Shown here: positions 37,570-47,450 of the stretch, one piece after another | Position numbering within the stretch: the first letter of the stretch is position 1 | Layout of the letters: every line of letters begins with the position of its first letter | Assembly: GCA_903892415.1 (NCBI GenBank) | Contig: CAITIQ010000574.1 | Span: forward strand, 51,472 to 115,471 | Source: an uncultured delta proteobacterium | GTDB taxonomy: Bacteria > Myxococcota_A > Polyangia > Polyangiales > Polyangiaceae | Direction: 5' to 3' | DNA length: 64,000 bases | The notes under the pieces: generated by a model | The model's input: the letters and a program-made list of their open reading frames with translations, nothing else | Told to the model about the DNA's origin: nothing | Databases searched by the model: none | Made by a program: the position numbers and the translations under genes

Positions 37570-38159
37570 AGCGCACGAAGAGTTTCGTTCTGACCCTTTG
37601 CCTTGCTCTTTCCGCCTGTGGGGGCTCGATTCAATACGACTACGCGAAAGAGTACGATCCTCGGAAGAACGAGTACGTGATCGGCGCAGCCGACGGGCTG
37701 AACATCAACGTTTGGCAGAACGCTGACCTATCCACCACCGCTGTTGTACGTCCGGACGGAACCATCACCCTCCCATTGGTTGGAGACATTCAGGTCGCCG
37801 GCAAAACGCCGAGCCAGGTGCGCGACGATATCAAGGTCCAGATCTCGCAGTTCGTCAAAGCGGAGGCTGCAATCGTGACCGTGGCGGTAACTGCCATTGA
37901 GAGCTATCGCTTTACCGTGACCGGCGCTGTTGCCAACCCGGGCTCATTCTCTGCTTCGTATTACGTGTCTATCGCTGAGGCGATCGCGATGGCGGGCGGA
38001 CCAACGCGGTTCGCCGACACCAGCCAAATCGAGATTATCCGCACCAGCCAGAACGGGAAGCAGCGGCGCATTCCCATCGACTACGACGACATCAGCACTC
38101 GCCGTAGGCCCGAGGCCAACCTGATCTTGGTGGCAGGCGATACCGTCTTCATCCCGTAA
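37566..38159 (+). CDS. Wza-like polysaccharide export lipoprotein (SLBB domain)
   Basis: GTG start overlapping the astB stop: VKRTKSFVLTLCLALSACGGS; YVIGAADGLNINVWQNADLSTTAVVRPDGTITLPLVGDIQVAGKTPSQVRDDI; FTVTGAVANPGSFSASYYVSIAEAIAMAGG. Confidence 0.9.
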   Translation: MKRTKSFVLTLCLALSACGGSIQYDYAKEYDPRKNEYVIGAADGLNINVWQNADLSTTAVVRPDGTITLPLVGDIQVAGKTPSQVRDDIKVQISQFVKAEAAIVTVAVTAIESYRFTVTGAVANPGSFSASYYVSIAEAIAMAGGPTRFADTSQIEIIRTSQNGKQRRIPIDYDDISTRRRPEANLILVAGDTVFIP

Positions 38160-38187
38160 GGTACGCGGCGGTCATTGTGGAAGGAAC

Positions 38188-38210
38188 GCGGCGGTCCCCA
38201 CGACCGCCGC
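38188..38210. terminator. Possible terminator hairpin between convergent genes
   Basis: GCGGCGGT / ACCGCCGC, 7-nt loop. Confidence 0.4.
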
Positions 38211-38245
38211 ACCGCTTTCCACCACGTCATTCAACCGACGGTCAT

Positions 38246-39469
38246 TCAGCCTGCGTAACCCTGTTCCCCGTGTTGCGACACGTCGAGCCCTTCTCGTTCG
38301 TCCGCCGGCGCCACTCGCAGATCGAGGAAGCTTCGGATCAGACGCAATAGCCCCCAGGTACCAACCACAGCGACGACGATCGCAACCAGCGACGCGAGCG
38401 CCTGAATGAGCAACAGCCTGGCGTTTCCGAACAGCAGGCCGTTCGCCCCGACGGTTACGCCGTCGAGCGAGCGCTCCTCGGCGAAAACACCAGTAAGGAG
38501 CGCACCAACGACTCCGCCTACACCGTGGACGCCGAAGGCATCGAGCGAGTCGTCGTAGCCGAGGCGGTACTTCATCAACACGGCCAGAAAGCAAGCTGCG
38601 CCGCCAAGCGCCCCCATGACAAACGCCGCCCAAGGAGCGACAAAGCCGGCAGCTGGAGTGATGACGACGAGCCCCGCCACGAGTCCCGACGCAACGCCCA
38701 GCGCCGTGCCCTTACCGCCATGCTTCCACTCGAGCACCACCCAGCCCAACGCTCCACCGGCCGCACCTAGATGGGTATTGATGAAGGCCAACGAAGCGAG
38801 CTGACCCGCCCCCAACGCGCTGCCCGCATTGAAGCCGAACCAGCCAAACCACAGCACCCCTGCACCGGTCATGGTCATCGTCAGATTGTGTGGTAGCGGC
38901 CGCTCCGCTGGGTACTTCAGACGTGGCCCTATCACGATCGCGCAGACCAGCGCTGAAACTCCGGCGGTAATATGGATGACGGTGCCACCCGCAAAATCGA
39001 GCGCCCCGAGTTTGAACAGCCATCCGCCTTCATTCCAAACCCAATGGGCCATTGGGCAATAGACAATCAAGCTCCAGACCACCGCGAATACCAGATAGGC
39101 CGAGAAGCGCATGCGCTCTGCGAACGCCCCCGAGATCAACGCTGGCGTAATCACTGCGAACATCATCTGAAATGAAACGAAGGCCAGGCTCGGGACCGTG
39201 CCCCGCTGCTCGCCGATCAGGCCGCGCAAAAGAAAGTGGGAAGTGTCACCAATCCAACCATTCACGGTTGGTCCAAACGCGAGCGAGTAGCCAAAGAAGA
39301 GCCATAACGCGCTGATGATCGGGATGGCAGAGACCGAATGCATGATCGTGGAAAGCACGTTCTTGCGTCGTACGAGCCCGCCATAGAACAAAGCCAGAGC
39401 CGGGGTCATCAGCAGCACGAGTGCGCTGGAAGCAAGCAACCACGCAGTATCGCCAGTGTCGGGTTTCAT
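38246..39469 (-). CDS. amt: Ammonium transporter
   Basis: TAWLLASSALVLLMTPALALFYGGLVRRKNVLST, GTVIHITAGVSALVCAIVIGPR, GVLWFGWFGFNAGSAL, DDSLDAFGVHGVGGVVGALLTGVFA. Confidence 0.95.
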   Translation of the reverse strand: MKPDTGDTAWLLASSALVLLMTPALALFYGGLVRRKNVLSTIMHSVSAIPIISALWLFFGYSLAFGPTVNGWIGDTSHFLLRGLIGEQRGTVPSLAFVSFQMMFAVITPALISGAFAERMRFSAYLVFAVVWSLIVYCPMAHWVWNEGGWLFKLGALDFAGGTVIHITAGVSALVCAIVIGPRLKYPAERPLPHNLTMTMTGAGVLWFGWFGFNAGSALGAGQLASLAFINTHLGAAGGALGWVVLEWKHGGKGTALGVASGLVAGLVVITPAAGFVAPWAAFVMGALGGAACFLAVLMKYRLGYDDSLDAFGVHGVGGVVGALLTGVFAEERSLDGVTVGANGLLFGNARLLLIQALASLVAIVVAVVGTWGLLRLIRSFLDLRVAPADEREGLDVSQHGEQGYAG

Positions 39470-39548
39470 CGTCCGGCAGCAGACCCGCTCCATTGTTTCC
39501 GCAAGGTTTCGGCTGTGTTTCGCGGACGTTGCGGCTAGCCTCGAGGGC

Positions 39549-40244
39549 GTGAAAAGTCACGGAGCGAAGGCGTCCACTCGCCGCTCGAGCGAGCTGCTCG
39601 TGAACGTCACCGGTGGAGCCGTCCCCGTCCTCCTGAGCCCGGCTGAGCGCTTGCTCTTGATCCTGGCGCACGGAGCAGGCGGCACCAGCGAAGACCCACT
39701 GCTCGACGGCCTCGCGCGAAGGCTTCCAACACTTGGCATCGCTGTCGCACGGGTCAGCTTCCTCTATCGAACCCAAGGCAAGAGGCTCCCCGATAAACAG
39801 TCCGTACTCGACCAAACGTTCCACGAGCTGGCGTTAGCGTTGATGCAAAAGTTCCCCGCAGCGCCGGTCATACTCGGAGGCAAATCGATGGGCGGCCGAG
39901 TTGCCGCACGCGTCGCACAGTCGACCGGCATCGGCGCCGGCGTGTGTTTGCTCTCCTACCCGCTGCGGCCCAAAGCGCGCGTGACCGAGGCCAACTTGCA
40001 GGGTAGGCAACAAACGCTCGAACGACTCTCGTTGCCCTGCTTCGTAGCCCAGGGAACGCGAGATCCGTTCGGAGGTCCTAGCGAGGTGGGTGCTCACCTG
40101 CAAAAGGGCACCGTCTTTCCCGTCGAGCTAGGCGACCATGATCTGCGAGCCCCTCGCCGGAGCGCGACAAGCGACGAACAACGGCTCGATGCGCTGAGTC
40201 TTGCCATCGATCAATGGACGGCCAGCCTCACGGGTGTGCGCTGA
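39549..40244 (+). CDS. Alpha/beta hydrolase (dienelactone hydrolase/TEX30-like)
   Basis: LLILAHGAGGTSEDPLLDGLARRL, PVILGGKSMGGRVAARVA, CFVAQGTRDPFGG, ELGDHDL. Confidence 0.85.
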   Translation: MKSHGAKASTRRSSELLVNVTGGAVPVLLSPAERLLLILAHGAGGTSEDPLLDGLARRLPTLGIAVARVSFLYRTQGKRLPDKQSVLDQTFHELALALMQKFPAAPVILGGKSMGGRVAARVAQSTGIGAGVCLLSYPLRPKARVTEANLQGRQQTLERLSLPCFVAQGTRDPFGGPSEVGAHLQKGTVFPVELGDHDLRAPRRSATSDEQRLDALSLAIDQWTASLTGVR

Positions 40245-40293
40245 TTCGACCGAGCTGCTCGTAGCGAGCCTCAATCGACAGAGCTTCGACATT

Positions 40294-40390
40294 TCCACCA
40301 AAGGTGGATGAGTGAACAGAATGACTCGGGCCCTCTTCAAAAAGAACGGCCGAAGGCCCGTTTGTCCTTCGACTTGGCACGAGTCATTTT
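40294..40390. repeat. Dispersed palindromic repeat, copy C
   Basis: CCACCAAAGGTGGATGAGTGAACAGAATGACTCGGGCCCTCTTCAAAAAGAACGGCCGAAGGCCCGTTTGTCCTTCGACTTGGCACGAGTCATT. Confidence 0.75.
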
Positions 40391-40497
40391 TCGAGGGCCG
40401 CTAACCCTTGGCGAGCGTACGATTTCGCCTTCAAAGGGAGTTCTCCTTGCCCATGCTTACCTTTTCACGCCGCTTGCCCGCTCGCGGGCGTTTTTCG

Positions 40498-42588
40498 ATG
40501 AAGACGAGTCTGCTCCTCAGCCTTTTGACCACGCCGCTGCTCTGGAGTTGTTCGGATTCCGATACCAAGCCGCCCCCCACGCCGCCAAAGTGGGAGTGCC
40601 AGCTCGAGTCCGGGAGCGATCCTGATTCGGCAGGCCAATTGGGCTGCCAGGCCGACTACGACATCCTCTCGAGCCAGCCCGCCGACGCGAGCATCCCGGG
40701 GGCTACCTCGGTCAAGACGATCGTCGACCGGGCGGATGAAGAGGCGCTCTACTTCCAAAACTCAAAGCGCTACTGCATCCATTGGGACTTTGCTTTTACC
40801 CACTTGAGCGGTGACGGGCGGCCGGTCGTGCCGGAGCTCTCGCAGTTCAACTCGACAGAGTATTACAGCCCCGACCGCCGCTTCATCCTTGGCGCGCTAT
40901 CGTATTATGAGGGCCCTCAAAAATGGGTCTATGAGATATCGCCTTACGACAACGCTGACGCCGAGCTGATCGCCGCCGCGTTTCGTAAGATTCAATCGAA
41001 CGTTTGGATCGGGGAGGAGCTCTCCTTCCACCCGACGAGCGGGGCGGTGGAAGAGGTCGCTAAGCAGCTGCCGGCGGACATTCCGATCACGAGCACCGAC
41101 GCGCTGTACGAGGGCGTTGACTACCAACCGCTCAATCCGGGGCTGAGCACCGGTATTCTTCGCTTCCGCAAGGCGAGTGAGGTGGACGGCACCTTTACAC
41201 CCTATCGCGAGATCGTCGTGCTCGACGCGGTGCCCAATGACATCTCGATTGTCTCCGGCTTGATTACTGCTCAATTCCAAACGCCACTGGCGCATATCAA
41301 CGTGCTCTCGGTGAACCGCGGTACGCCCAACATGGCGCTTCGTAACGCGCTCGAGGATCCCGAGCTCAAGGCGCTCGAGGGTAAGTGGGTCGAGCTCAAG
41401 GTTGGCGCCTTCGATTGGTCGGTCAAAGAGATCAGCGAAGAAGAGGCAGACGCTTGGTGGGAGTCTCACAAGCCGGAGCCGCTCGAGGTGCAACCGATGG
41501 ACCTAGCCGTGGTCGATCTGCGCGAGACCAGCGAGATGCTCGATCTCGACGCGCTCGATCTGCGTGACGCGATCTCGGAGGCCATTCCCGCCTTCGGCGC
41601 AAAAGCCACTAACTACGGCGCGCTCGCCAACGCACAGCTCGCTGGCGCCTTCGACAGCCTCCCGGGGGACAACGGGGACGGGCCGATTCAGCCCGGGTTC
41701 GGCGTGCCCATGTACTTCTACGATCAGTTTATGGCCGACAATGGTCTCTACGATCGACTCGACGAGATCATGGCCGACCCCAAATTCAGCGACCCTGTGT
41801 TTCGTGGGCAAGCGCTCGAAGACTTCAAAGATGAGCTGCGTTCCAAGCCGATGCGACCGGAGGTGGTGGCGCTGGTCGTCGCCCGCGCAGCCGAACTCTT
41901 CCCAGGCGAGAAGCTTCGCTTTCGCTCCAGCACCAACTCGGAGGACTTAGGCAAGTTCACCGGCGCTGGCCTTTACAACTCGGAGACGGGGGACCCGGCC
42001 ATCTCTCCCAGCGGGGAGAAGGACTCAGTGGAGTGGGCCATGAAGAAGGTCTGGTCCCAGGTATGGAATCCGCGCGCCTATGAAGAGCGGGACTACTACT
42101 CAATGGACCATCTCAAGGTCGGTATGGCGCTCCTGGTGCACGCGAACTTCCCAGTTGAGGAATCGCAAGGCGTGGCCATCACCAACAACCCGTTTGACGC
42201 GAGCGGGCTCGAGCCGGCCTTCTACGTCAACGGCCAGATCGGCAACAACGACGTCGTCACGCCTGACCCCGGCGTCACCGCGGACGCTTACCTTCACTAC
42301 TTCTATAGCCCTGGCCAACCGATCGTTTACCTCCAACACAGCAATCTGATCGACGAGGGCGAAACGGTACTGAGCGCTGATCAAGCGGTTGGACTTGGCG
42401 TCGCTTTGGACGCTATCCACCTCTACTTTCAGAGTGCCTACGCCAAAGCAGGCGAGTTCTACGCTCTGGAAGTGGATTGGAAGTTCGACGACAAGCTGAG
42501 CCCCGGGAGCCCTCGCCTATTCATCAAACAGGCGAGGCCCTACCCGGGCTGGAACACCGAACCGTCAGCCGCATGCGGGGCGCAATAG
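40498..42588 (+). CDS. Lipoprotein with PEP-utilising (phosphohistidine-like) and PEP/pyruvate-binding ATP-grasp-like domains
   Basis: MKTSLLLSLLTTPLLWSCSDSDTKPPP lipobox; SIVSGLITAQFQTPLAHINVLSVNRGTPNMALRNA; KLRFRSSTNSEDLGKFTGAGLYNSETG...AMKKVWSQVWNPRAYEERDYYSMDH. Confidence 0.85.
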   Translation: MKTSLLLSLLTTPLLWSCSDSDTKPPPTPPKWECQLESGSDPDSAGQLGCQADYDILSSQPADASIPGATSVKTIVDRADEEALYFQNSKRYCIHWDFAFTHLSGDGRPVVPELSQFNSTEYYSPDRRFILGALSYYEGPQKWVYEISPYDNADAELIAAAFRKIQSNVWIGEELSFHPTSGAVEEVAKQLPADIPITSTDALYEGVDYQPLNPGLSTGILRFRKASEVDGTFTPYREIVVLDAVPNDISIVSGLITAQFQTPLAHINVLSVNRGTPNMALRNALEDPELKALEGKWVELKVGAFDWSVKEISEEEADAWWESHKPEPLEVQPMDLAVVDLRETSEMLDLDALDLRDAISEAIPAFGAKATNYGALANAQLAGAFDSLPGDNGDGPIQPGFGVPMYFYDQFMADNGLYDRLDEIMADPKFSDPVFRGQALEDFKDELRSKPMRPEVVALVVARAAELFPGEKLRFRSSTNSEDLGKFTGAGLYNSETGDPAISPSGEKDSVEWAMKKVWSQVWNPRAYEERDYYSMDHLKVGMALLVHANFPVEESQGVAITNNPFDASGLEPAFYVNGQIGNNDVVTPDPGVTADAYLHYFYSPGQPIVYLQHSNLIDEGETVLSADQAVGLGVALDAIHLYFQSAYAKAGEFYALEVDWKFDDKLSPGSPRLFIKQARPYPGWNTEPSAACGAQ

Positions 42589-42610
42589 CGCCCAATCGAG
42601 CAACGACGAA

Positions 42611-43309
42611 TCAAACTCCGAGCAGCCGCTTGACGTCTTCTTCAAACGTCGAGCGGATGTGCTCGATCACTGCACCGCGAAGGCGATCCTTGGTGGCCGA
42701 AAAGGCGGTGCGCGATAGTTGGCCGAGCTTGACCGCTGTTGCCAGGGCCGACGGCAGCACCTCGGCAGCCGCGACCACCTCATCAAGGTAGCCGGCGGCG
42801 CGCGCCTCAACTGGATTGTAGATGTGGCCGAGCAACGTCGCTCGCGTCAGCTCCGTCGGCACGAGCCGTGCGCGCGCGAGCTCCATGGCCAGGATGGGCA
42901 CCGGCATGCCAATCGCTACCTCGTTGAGGCCGAGCTTGAAGGCGCCGTCCGCACCAACGCGATGATCCGCGGTGAGCGCCACGAGCGCTCCACCGGCTAG
43001 CGCATGGCCGGTGCACGCGACGACCAAAGGCAAGGGCGTAGCAAACAGCTTCAATAGAAGGTCGGCGCCCTGCTTGAGCAGCGCTTTGGCGGCGTCGGGA
43101 CCGCTCATCATCACGCGCAGATCAAAGCCGGCGCAAAAGCGCTCCGGCCGACCGGCGAGGACGATCGCTGTTGCCTCTTTTTCTGCACGATCGATTGCCG
43201 CGTTGAGCGCTTCAATCATCGGCACCGACAGAGCGTTGGCTTTGCCGTCGTCCATCTGCAAGAGGGCAACGGATTGATCGAGGGAGTAGGTCAGGGGTGT
43301 TTCAGCCAC
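42611..43309 (-). CDS. Enoyl-CoA hydratase/isomerase family protein
   Basis: LQMDDGKANALSVPMIEALNAAIDRAE, IVLAGRPERFCAGFDLRVM, PLVVACTGHALAGGALVALTADHRVGA, LNEVAIGMPVP; GTG start at 43309. Confidence 0.9.
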   Translation of the reverse strand: MAETPLTYSLDQSVALLQMDDGKANALSVPMIEALNAAIDRAEKEATAIVLAGRPERFCAGFDLRVMMSGPDAAKALLKQGADLLLKLFATPLPLVVACTGHALAGGALVALTADHRVGADGAFKLGLNEVAIGMPVPILAMELARARLVPTELTRATLLGHIYNPVEARAAGYLDEVVAAAEVLPSALATAVKLGQLSRTAFSATKDRLRGAVIEHIRSTFEEDVKRLLGV

Positions 43310-43405
43310 GCTGGGGAGGCTACTCGCCGGGACTCGAGAAGCAAGCAGTGTTCGCGCACACCGCCGCCCGTGGACGCGCGCGACGAACCCGCTTAACCGA
43401 GCGCA

Positions 43406-45235
43406 GTGAGCCCCGAAAAGTCGCCGTCCGAAGAGCGCGCAGTCGTTGAATCCGCGACGAATGAAGGCCCCGAGAGCCTGGACCTGCCTGCCCTTCCGCC
43501 GCGGCGCACAGGGCTGTGGCTGGGCGTCACCGCGCTCGTGCTCGGGCTCGCGGGCTTTGGGGCGTACACCCTGGCGACGCAGCCCGACCCGCTGCGGGTC
43601 CTTGTCGCGATCGACATCGAGGGCCAAGCCTGGGACGGCTCCAAGCCTGCTGCGGCCGTGGCCGACAGCGTCGGCAAAGGGCTCGAGAAGATCGGCTTCG
43701 AGCCGGTGGATGGCGGCGACCCCAAAGTCGATAAGGTACTAACGAGCGAGAAGGATCTGATTCGCGCGGCGCGCAAACTCGAAGCCGGCTTCGTCGTCTC
43801 TGGCGCGCTCAACCCGGAGGTGATCGAACACCCGATCGCCGGTGGCCTGTTCGAGGTTCGAACCAAGACGACCCTGACCGTGCGTAACACCAAGGAAGCT
43901 CGCGGGGTCGAGGTGCCGCTCGAGGTTTGGAGCTACGGTCGCACCAAAGAGGCCGCGCTCGAGTCCTTGGCCGAAACCGTCTCGGCGCGCATCTTCGACG
44001 GCGCGGTACCCACCCTGCTCGATCATCCGGTGATCAAGGAGAAGCTCAAAGGCGACATCGCCACGCAAGCTCGACTGGCCTTGGCGGAGAAGTATGTGGC
44101 CGCCCGCGAACGGCAGCTCAAAGACGTAAAGCTGCAATACGAGAAGCTCGATCAGGAGCACGCAGCGTTCACCGCGACGCCCTTTCCGATTACCTATTAC
44201 GGCAGCTTCAGCGAGGACGTTCGGCTGGGCGGCGCCACCGACGTTGGCCCAGTGTTTCGCTCAGCCGATGTATCGCCGTTCGTGCGCCCTGGCGACATTT
44301 CGCTGTCCTGGGCCTACCAATTAGAGACGCTCGCCGTGCGCGACAGAGAGCGCAAAGACAATGTACTATGGAGCGGCTACCACATTCTCGAGACGCCGGG
44401 CGCCGCGCCGGAGGGCTTTCCCATCGTCTTCTCCGAGGACCTACTTGGGTTCGCCAAGACCGTGACCGTGGTGGAAAAAGGCGGTGCCTCACGCAGGCTG
44501 CTCGTGCACCCGGAAACGCGTTATTACAACCCCAAGGTCAGCCCGGGCGGAGCGTATGCGGCCTTCCACGAAAAGCCGTGCCGCAACTGCTCGCGTGAGC
44601 TCGCCGTGATCGATCTGCAAAGCGGGCAAACGCTTTATCGCCGAGTGTCTGGCGATAAGGGGCCCGATGAACGACTTGGTGGTTACGCCTGGCTCAGTAA
44701 AGATGAGCTCGCCTTCGTTGGCGACCCCCACCCAGCGATCGTGAGCGCACCGCCGGCGAATGAGGAAAAGGTCGCAGAGGAGGAGCCGCCGGCGATTGCC
44801 TTGGGAGAGTTGCGGGTGGTCAAGGTATCGAGCACGCCGGCGCTGGAGCGACTGGTCTATTCGGCTGGGCGCAGCTGCTCCGAATTAGCGGCCTCTCCCG
44901 CGACGGGGCAAATCGCTATGACCTGTAGCGGCGATGGCGCGGGCTTTCTGATGCTGGTCGATGGGAAAACCGGGGAAGGTCGGGATAGCGGCTTTTCAGG
45001 TGAAGGCCTTGAGTACTCGCGAGACGGTCAGCGCTTGGTGCTCGAGGTGCAAGGAGATTTGGCGCTGGTTGAATTGAAGAGCCAGACCTTTACCGCATTG
45101 ACCAGGACGCCCTTCGACGAACGTGCACCTCGGTTTTCACCCGACGGCAAACGCGTCTATTTCGAGTCGCGCGCCCTCGACCCGATTGTGCCCAATAGGC
45201 GAGTGAGCGTGATTGGCTCGTTGGAGGTCCCGTGA
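43406..45235 (+). CDS. Membrane-anchored TolB/WD40-like beta-propeller protein
   Basis: N-terminal TM (GLWLGVTALVLGLAGFGAYTLA); blade motifs (YYNPKVSPGGAYAAFHE, GLEYSRDGQRLVLEVQG, RAPRFSPDGKRVYFESRA). Confidence 0.8.
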   Translation: MSPEKSPSEERAVVESATNEGPESLDLPALPPRRTGLWLGVTALVLGLAGFGAYTLATQPDPLRVLVAIDIEGQAWDGSKPAAAVADSVGKGLEKIGFEPVDGGDPKVDKVLTSEKDLIRAARKLEAGFVVSGALNPEVIEHPIAGGLFEVRTKTTLTVRNTKEARGVEVPLEVWSYGRTKEAALESLAETVSARIFDGAVPTLLDHPVIKEKLKGDIATQARLALAEKYVAARERQLKDVKLQYEKLDQEHAAFTATPFPITYYGSFSEDVRLGGATDVGPVFRSADVSPFVRPGDISLSWAYQLETLAVRDRERKDNVLWSGYHILETPGAAPEGFPIVFSEDLLGFAKTVTVVEKGGASRRLLVHPETRYYNPKVSPGGAYAAFHEKPCRNCSRELAVIDLQSGQTLYRRVSGDKGPDERLGGYAWLSKDELAFVGDPHPAIVSAPPANEEKVAEEEPPAIALGELRVVKVSSTPALERLVYSAGRSCSELAASPATGQIAMTCSGDGAGFLMLVDGKTGEGRDSGFSGEGLEYSRDGQRLVLEVQGDLALVELKSQTFTALTRTPFDERAPRFSPDGKRVYFESRALDPIVPNRRVSVIGSLEVP

Positions 45236-47430
45236 GCGCTGAGAACGAGTTGGATGATCTGGTCCCCGAGGCGTTGTTCTTTGGCGTATCCGCGGCGCGT
45301 ATGCGCAGCCGCGCGCGCTGGTGTGCGGTGCTCCTGCTGCTCACCTGCGTGGTCCCGTTCGACGTCGTTGGGAGAACGCCCATCTTCCTTTGGACGATCG
45401 CCTCGGAGCTGCACCTCTCGGCGCTCCTCGGCGCGCTAGCGCTGCCGCTGGCCGGTGCTGTGATTGGGCTGGGTTCCTTCATCGCCAAACGTGGGGGCTC
45501 GCTCGGCTTCTTGGTGCTCGCGAGCCTGCTATCCGCCGTCCTGCTGCGAGCCTTTGGTTTGGAGCGAGCCGCCTGGGACGCGAGTACACTGCCGGATAGC
45601 CTCGCCGCCAAGCCCGCCTTTGCGCTGGTGAGCTTGGCGCTTGTGGCAGCCGCGGGAAACCTCTCCTTCCGAGCGGCGACCAAGAAGGTAGTGCCCTATG
45701 CCTTGGGCGCGGCTGCGCTCTCTGCGGCGATCTTTTACGCCTACCCTGAGCGCGGTGAAGCTCCGCTGATGACGGTGGTCCGCGGCCTGGCCAGTCTGCC
45801 GGACCTGCCCGACTTTCGCTTTCAGCTGGGCACTATCATCCTGGTCTTTATTGCATTGTGGCCGTTGCTGATCTGCCTGGCGAGCTTCTTCCTATTGAAG
45901 CTGCCCGCGGGCAAAGATGAACCAGCCATCTCGCTGCTCGCGACCTGGGGGCTCCCGCTACTGCTTGCCTTTCTCGGCGTGCGCGCCCTCGGCGTACCTG
46001 AGGCCGGTTTTGGGCTCTTGCTTCACACCGCGATGGTGCTCTCAGTAACGGCCGTCAGCGGCTTGCTTTCCTCTGCGTTGCTTGTCTGTTGTGAGACCTT
46101 CTTCGTCAAGGCCGGGGATGACGCACCAGCTTCTCGCAGGATGCCCACCGCGATCGAGGAAGAGGCTGACGTATTCGGTAAGCGGCAGTCTGCCGCGACT
46201 CCGCGAGCTGCCGTAGGGCTCGCGCCAACGCGAGCTGCAGCCTTTGCTGGCGGAGCGGTGCTCGTCATTGCCATCGCCGGGTTTGTGCTCTCTCGTCCGC
46301 CCCAAAAAGGCACAGACTGGGAGCTCAAGCCAGCCACCGCCACCTCGGACAAAGTGTTCGACGAGCTGCTCGTGAGCTGGATGATCGCGCGCCGCAATTG
46401 GGACTTCTCGACGCGCAACGACGCGGGCGGGGCGCAAGATCGCTTGCTGGTCAAAGAGCGCGGCAAGAAGCTCAGCCAAGCGGCCAAGGAGCTTGATAGT
46501 GCGTTAGGTGAGGCTGTGCGGGCGATGACCGAGGAGAGTGATGATCTCGATTTGGGCGGCCGCAAATGGGGACGCCTGGTCGAGGGGGTGAACGAAGCGA
46601 GCCGCAAAGCTGGCCTCCCCTACTTCCTCGATCCCGACGTGGTGACGCGCATCGAGAAGGACGATCTGCGGCAGAGCTTCGCCGTTTTTCCTTATCGCAT
46701 TGAACAGGTCCAGCAATTCGACGTAGACGGTCGGGCCTTTGCCACGTTGCGCGTCCATCGCATCAGCAATAGCCAGCGAGTGCACGGACGGCTCGGCTAT
46801 TCGCGCGATAGTCTGCCCTTCGCCTTGGTGATTCTCGAGGAGACGGAGCAGCAGGGGGAAGGCTTCGCCTCGCTCGTTCGAATGGGCTACTGCATTGACG
46901 CGCCTGCCTTCAATCAGGAGCTCTATAGCGGGCTCGACCGCTGTGGAAAGCTGTTCAAGGACTACGCTGGTTCGGATCCGACGCGCGTCTCCAAGGCCGT
47001 GCTGGAGGGTACCGAGCGTCACGAACTACAACATCAGATCGATGGACCCCACCTGCCGATGGCTCCGATCGTGATTGAGACGATGGGCGGCTACGCGAAG
47101 TCCTCGCAAGATCGGGTCAATCGTGAAGTCAGCGCCTTCCTCGCCGAGGCCACTGCCGGGGGCGCCGCACCGAAGGTCGCGCTGGTCCAACTCGCGCAAT
47201 ACATGCTGGTGCGCGACGATAACAATGGGACGTACAGCAAGACTGCCGTGGCCTGCTTCGAGGCGCTGTCCAAGAAGAAGATCCGCCGCGGTAACCGTTT
47301 GGATGGGGACGCATTCTGGAAGGTATACGAAGAGCTATTTCTGCTCTCCGATGACGAGCTGCGACAAAGAGCGCGGCTAGCTTGGAGCGAGCAATTCGAC
47401 GCGGAGCTTGTCGAGCCCAAGCCTCGCTGA
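45232..47430 (+). CDS. Polytopic membrane protein with HELQH metallopeptidase-like motif
   Basis: Multiple N-terminal TM segments, another TM near the middle, then soluble C-terminus with VLEGTERHELQHQIDGPHLPMAP; GTGA overlap with the preceding gene. Confidence 0.75.
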   Translation: MSAENELDDLVPEALFFGVSAARMRSRARWCAVLLLLTCVVPFDVVGRTPIFLWTIASELHLSALLGALALPLAGAVIGLGSFIAKRGGSLGFLVLASLLSAVLLRAFGLERAAWDASTLPDSLAAKPAFALVSLALVAAAGNLSFRAATKKVVPYALGAAALSAAIFYAYPERGEAPLMTVVRGLASLPDLPDFRFQLGTIILVFIALWPLLICLASFFLLKLPAGKDEPAISLLATWGLPLLLAFLGVRALGVPEAGFGLLLHTAMVLSVTAVSGLLSSALLVCCETFFVKAGDDAPASRRMPTAIEEEADVFGKRQSAATPRAAVGLAPTRAAAFAGGAVLVIAIAGFVLSRPPQKGTDWELKPATATSDKVFDELLVSWMIARRNWDFSTRNDAGGAQDRLLVKERGKKLSQAAKELDSALGEAVRAMTEESDDLDLGGRKWGRLVEGVNEASRKAGLPYFLDPDVVTRIEKDDLRQSFAVFPYRIEQVQQFDVDGRAFATLRVHRISNSQRVHGRLGYSRDSLPFALVILEETEQQGEGFASLVRMGYCIDAPAFNQELYSGLDRCGKLFKDYAGSDPTRVSKAVLEGTERHELQHQIDGPHLPMAPIVIETMGGYAKSSQDRVNREVSAFLAEATAGGAAPKVALVQLAQYMLVRDDNNGTYSKTAVACFEALSKKKIRRGNRLDGDAFWKVYEELFLLSDDELRQRARLAWSEQFDAELVEPKPR

Positions 47431-47450
47431 GCCTGCGCGTCGAGCCCGCG

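Noticed and set aside
38246-39469. Amt considered part of an amt-glnK operon
   Set aside because: No PII (glnK/glnB) gene flanks it.
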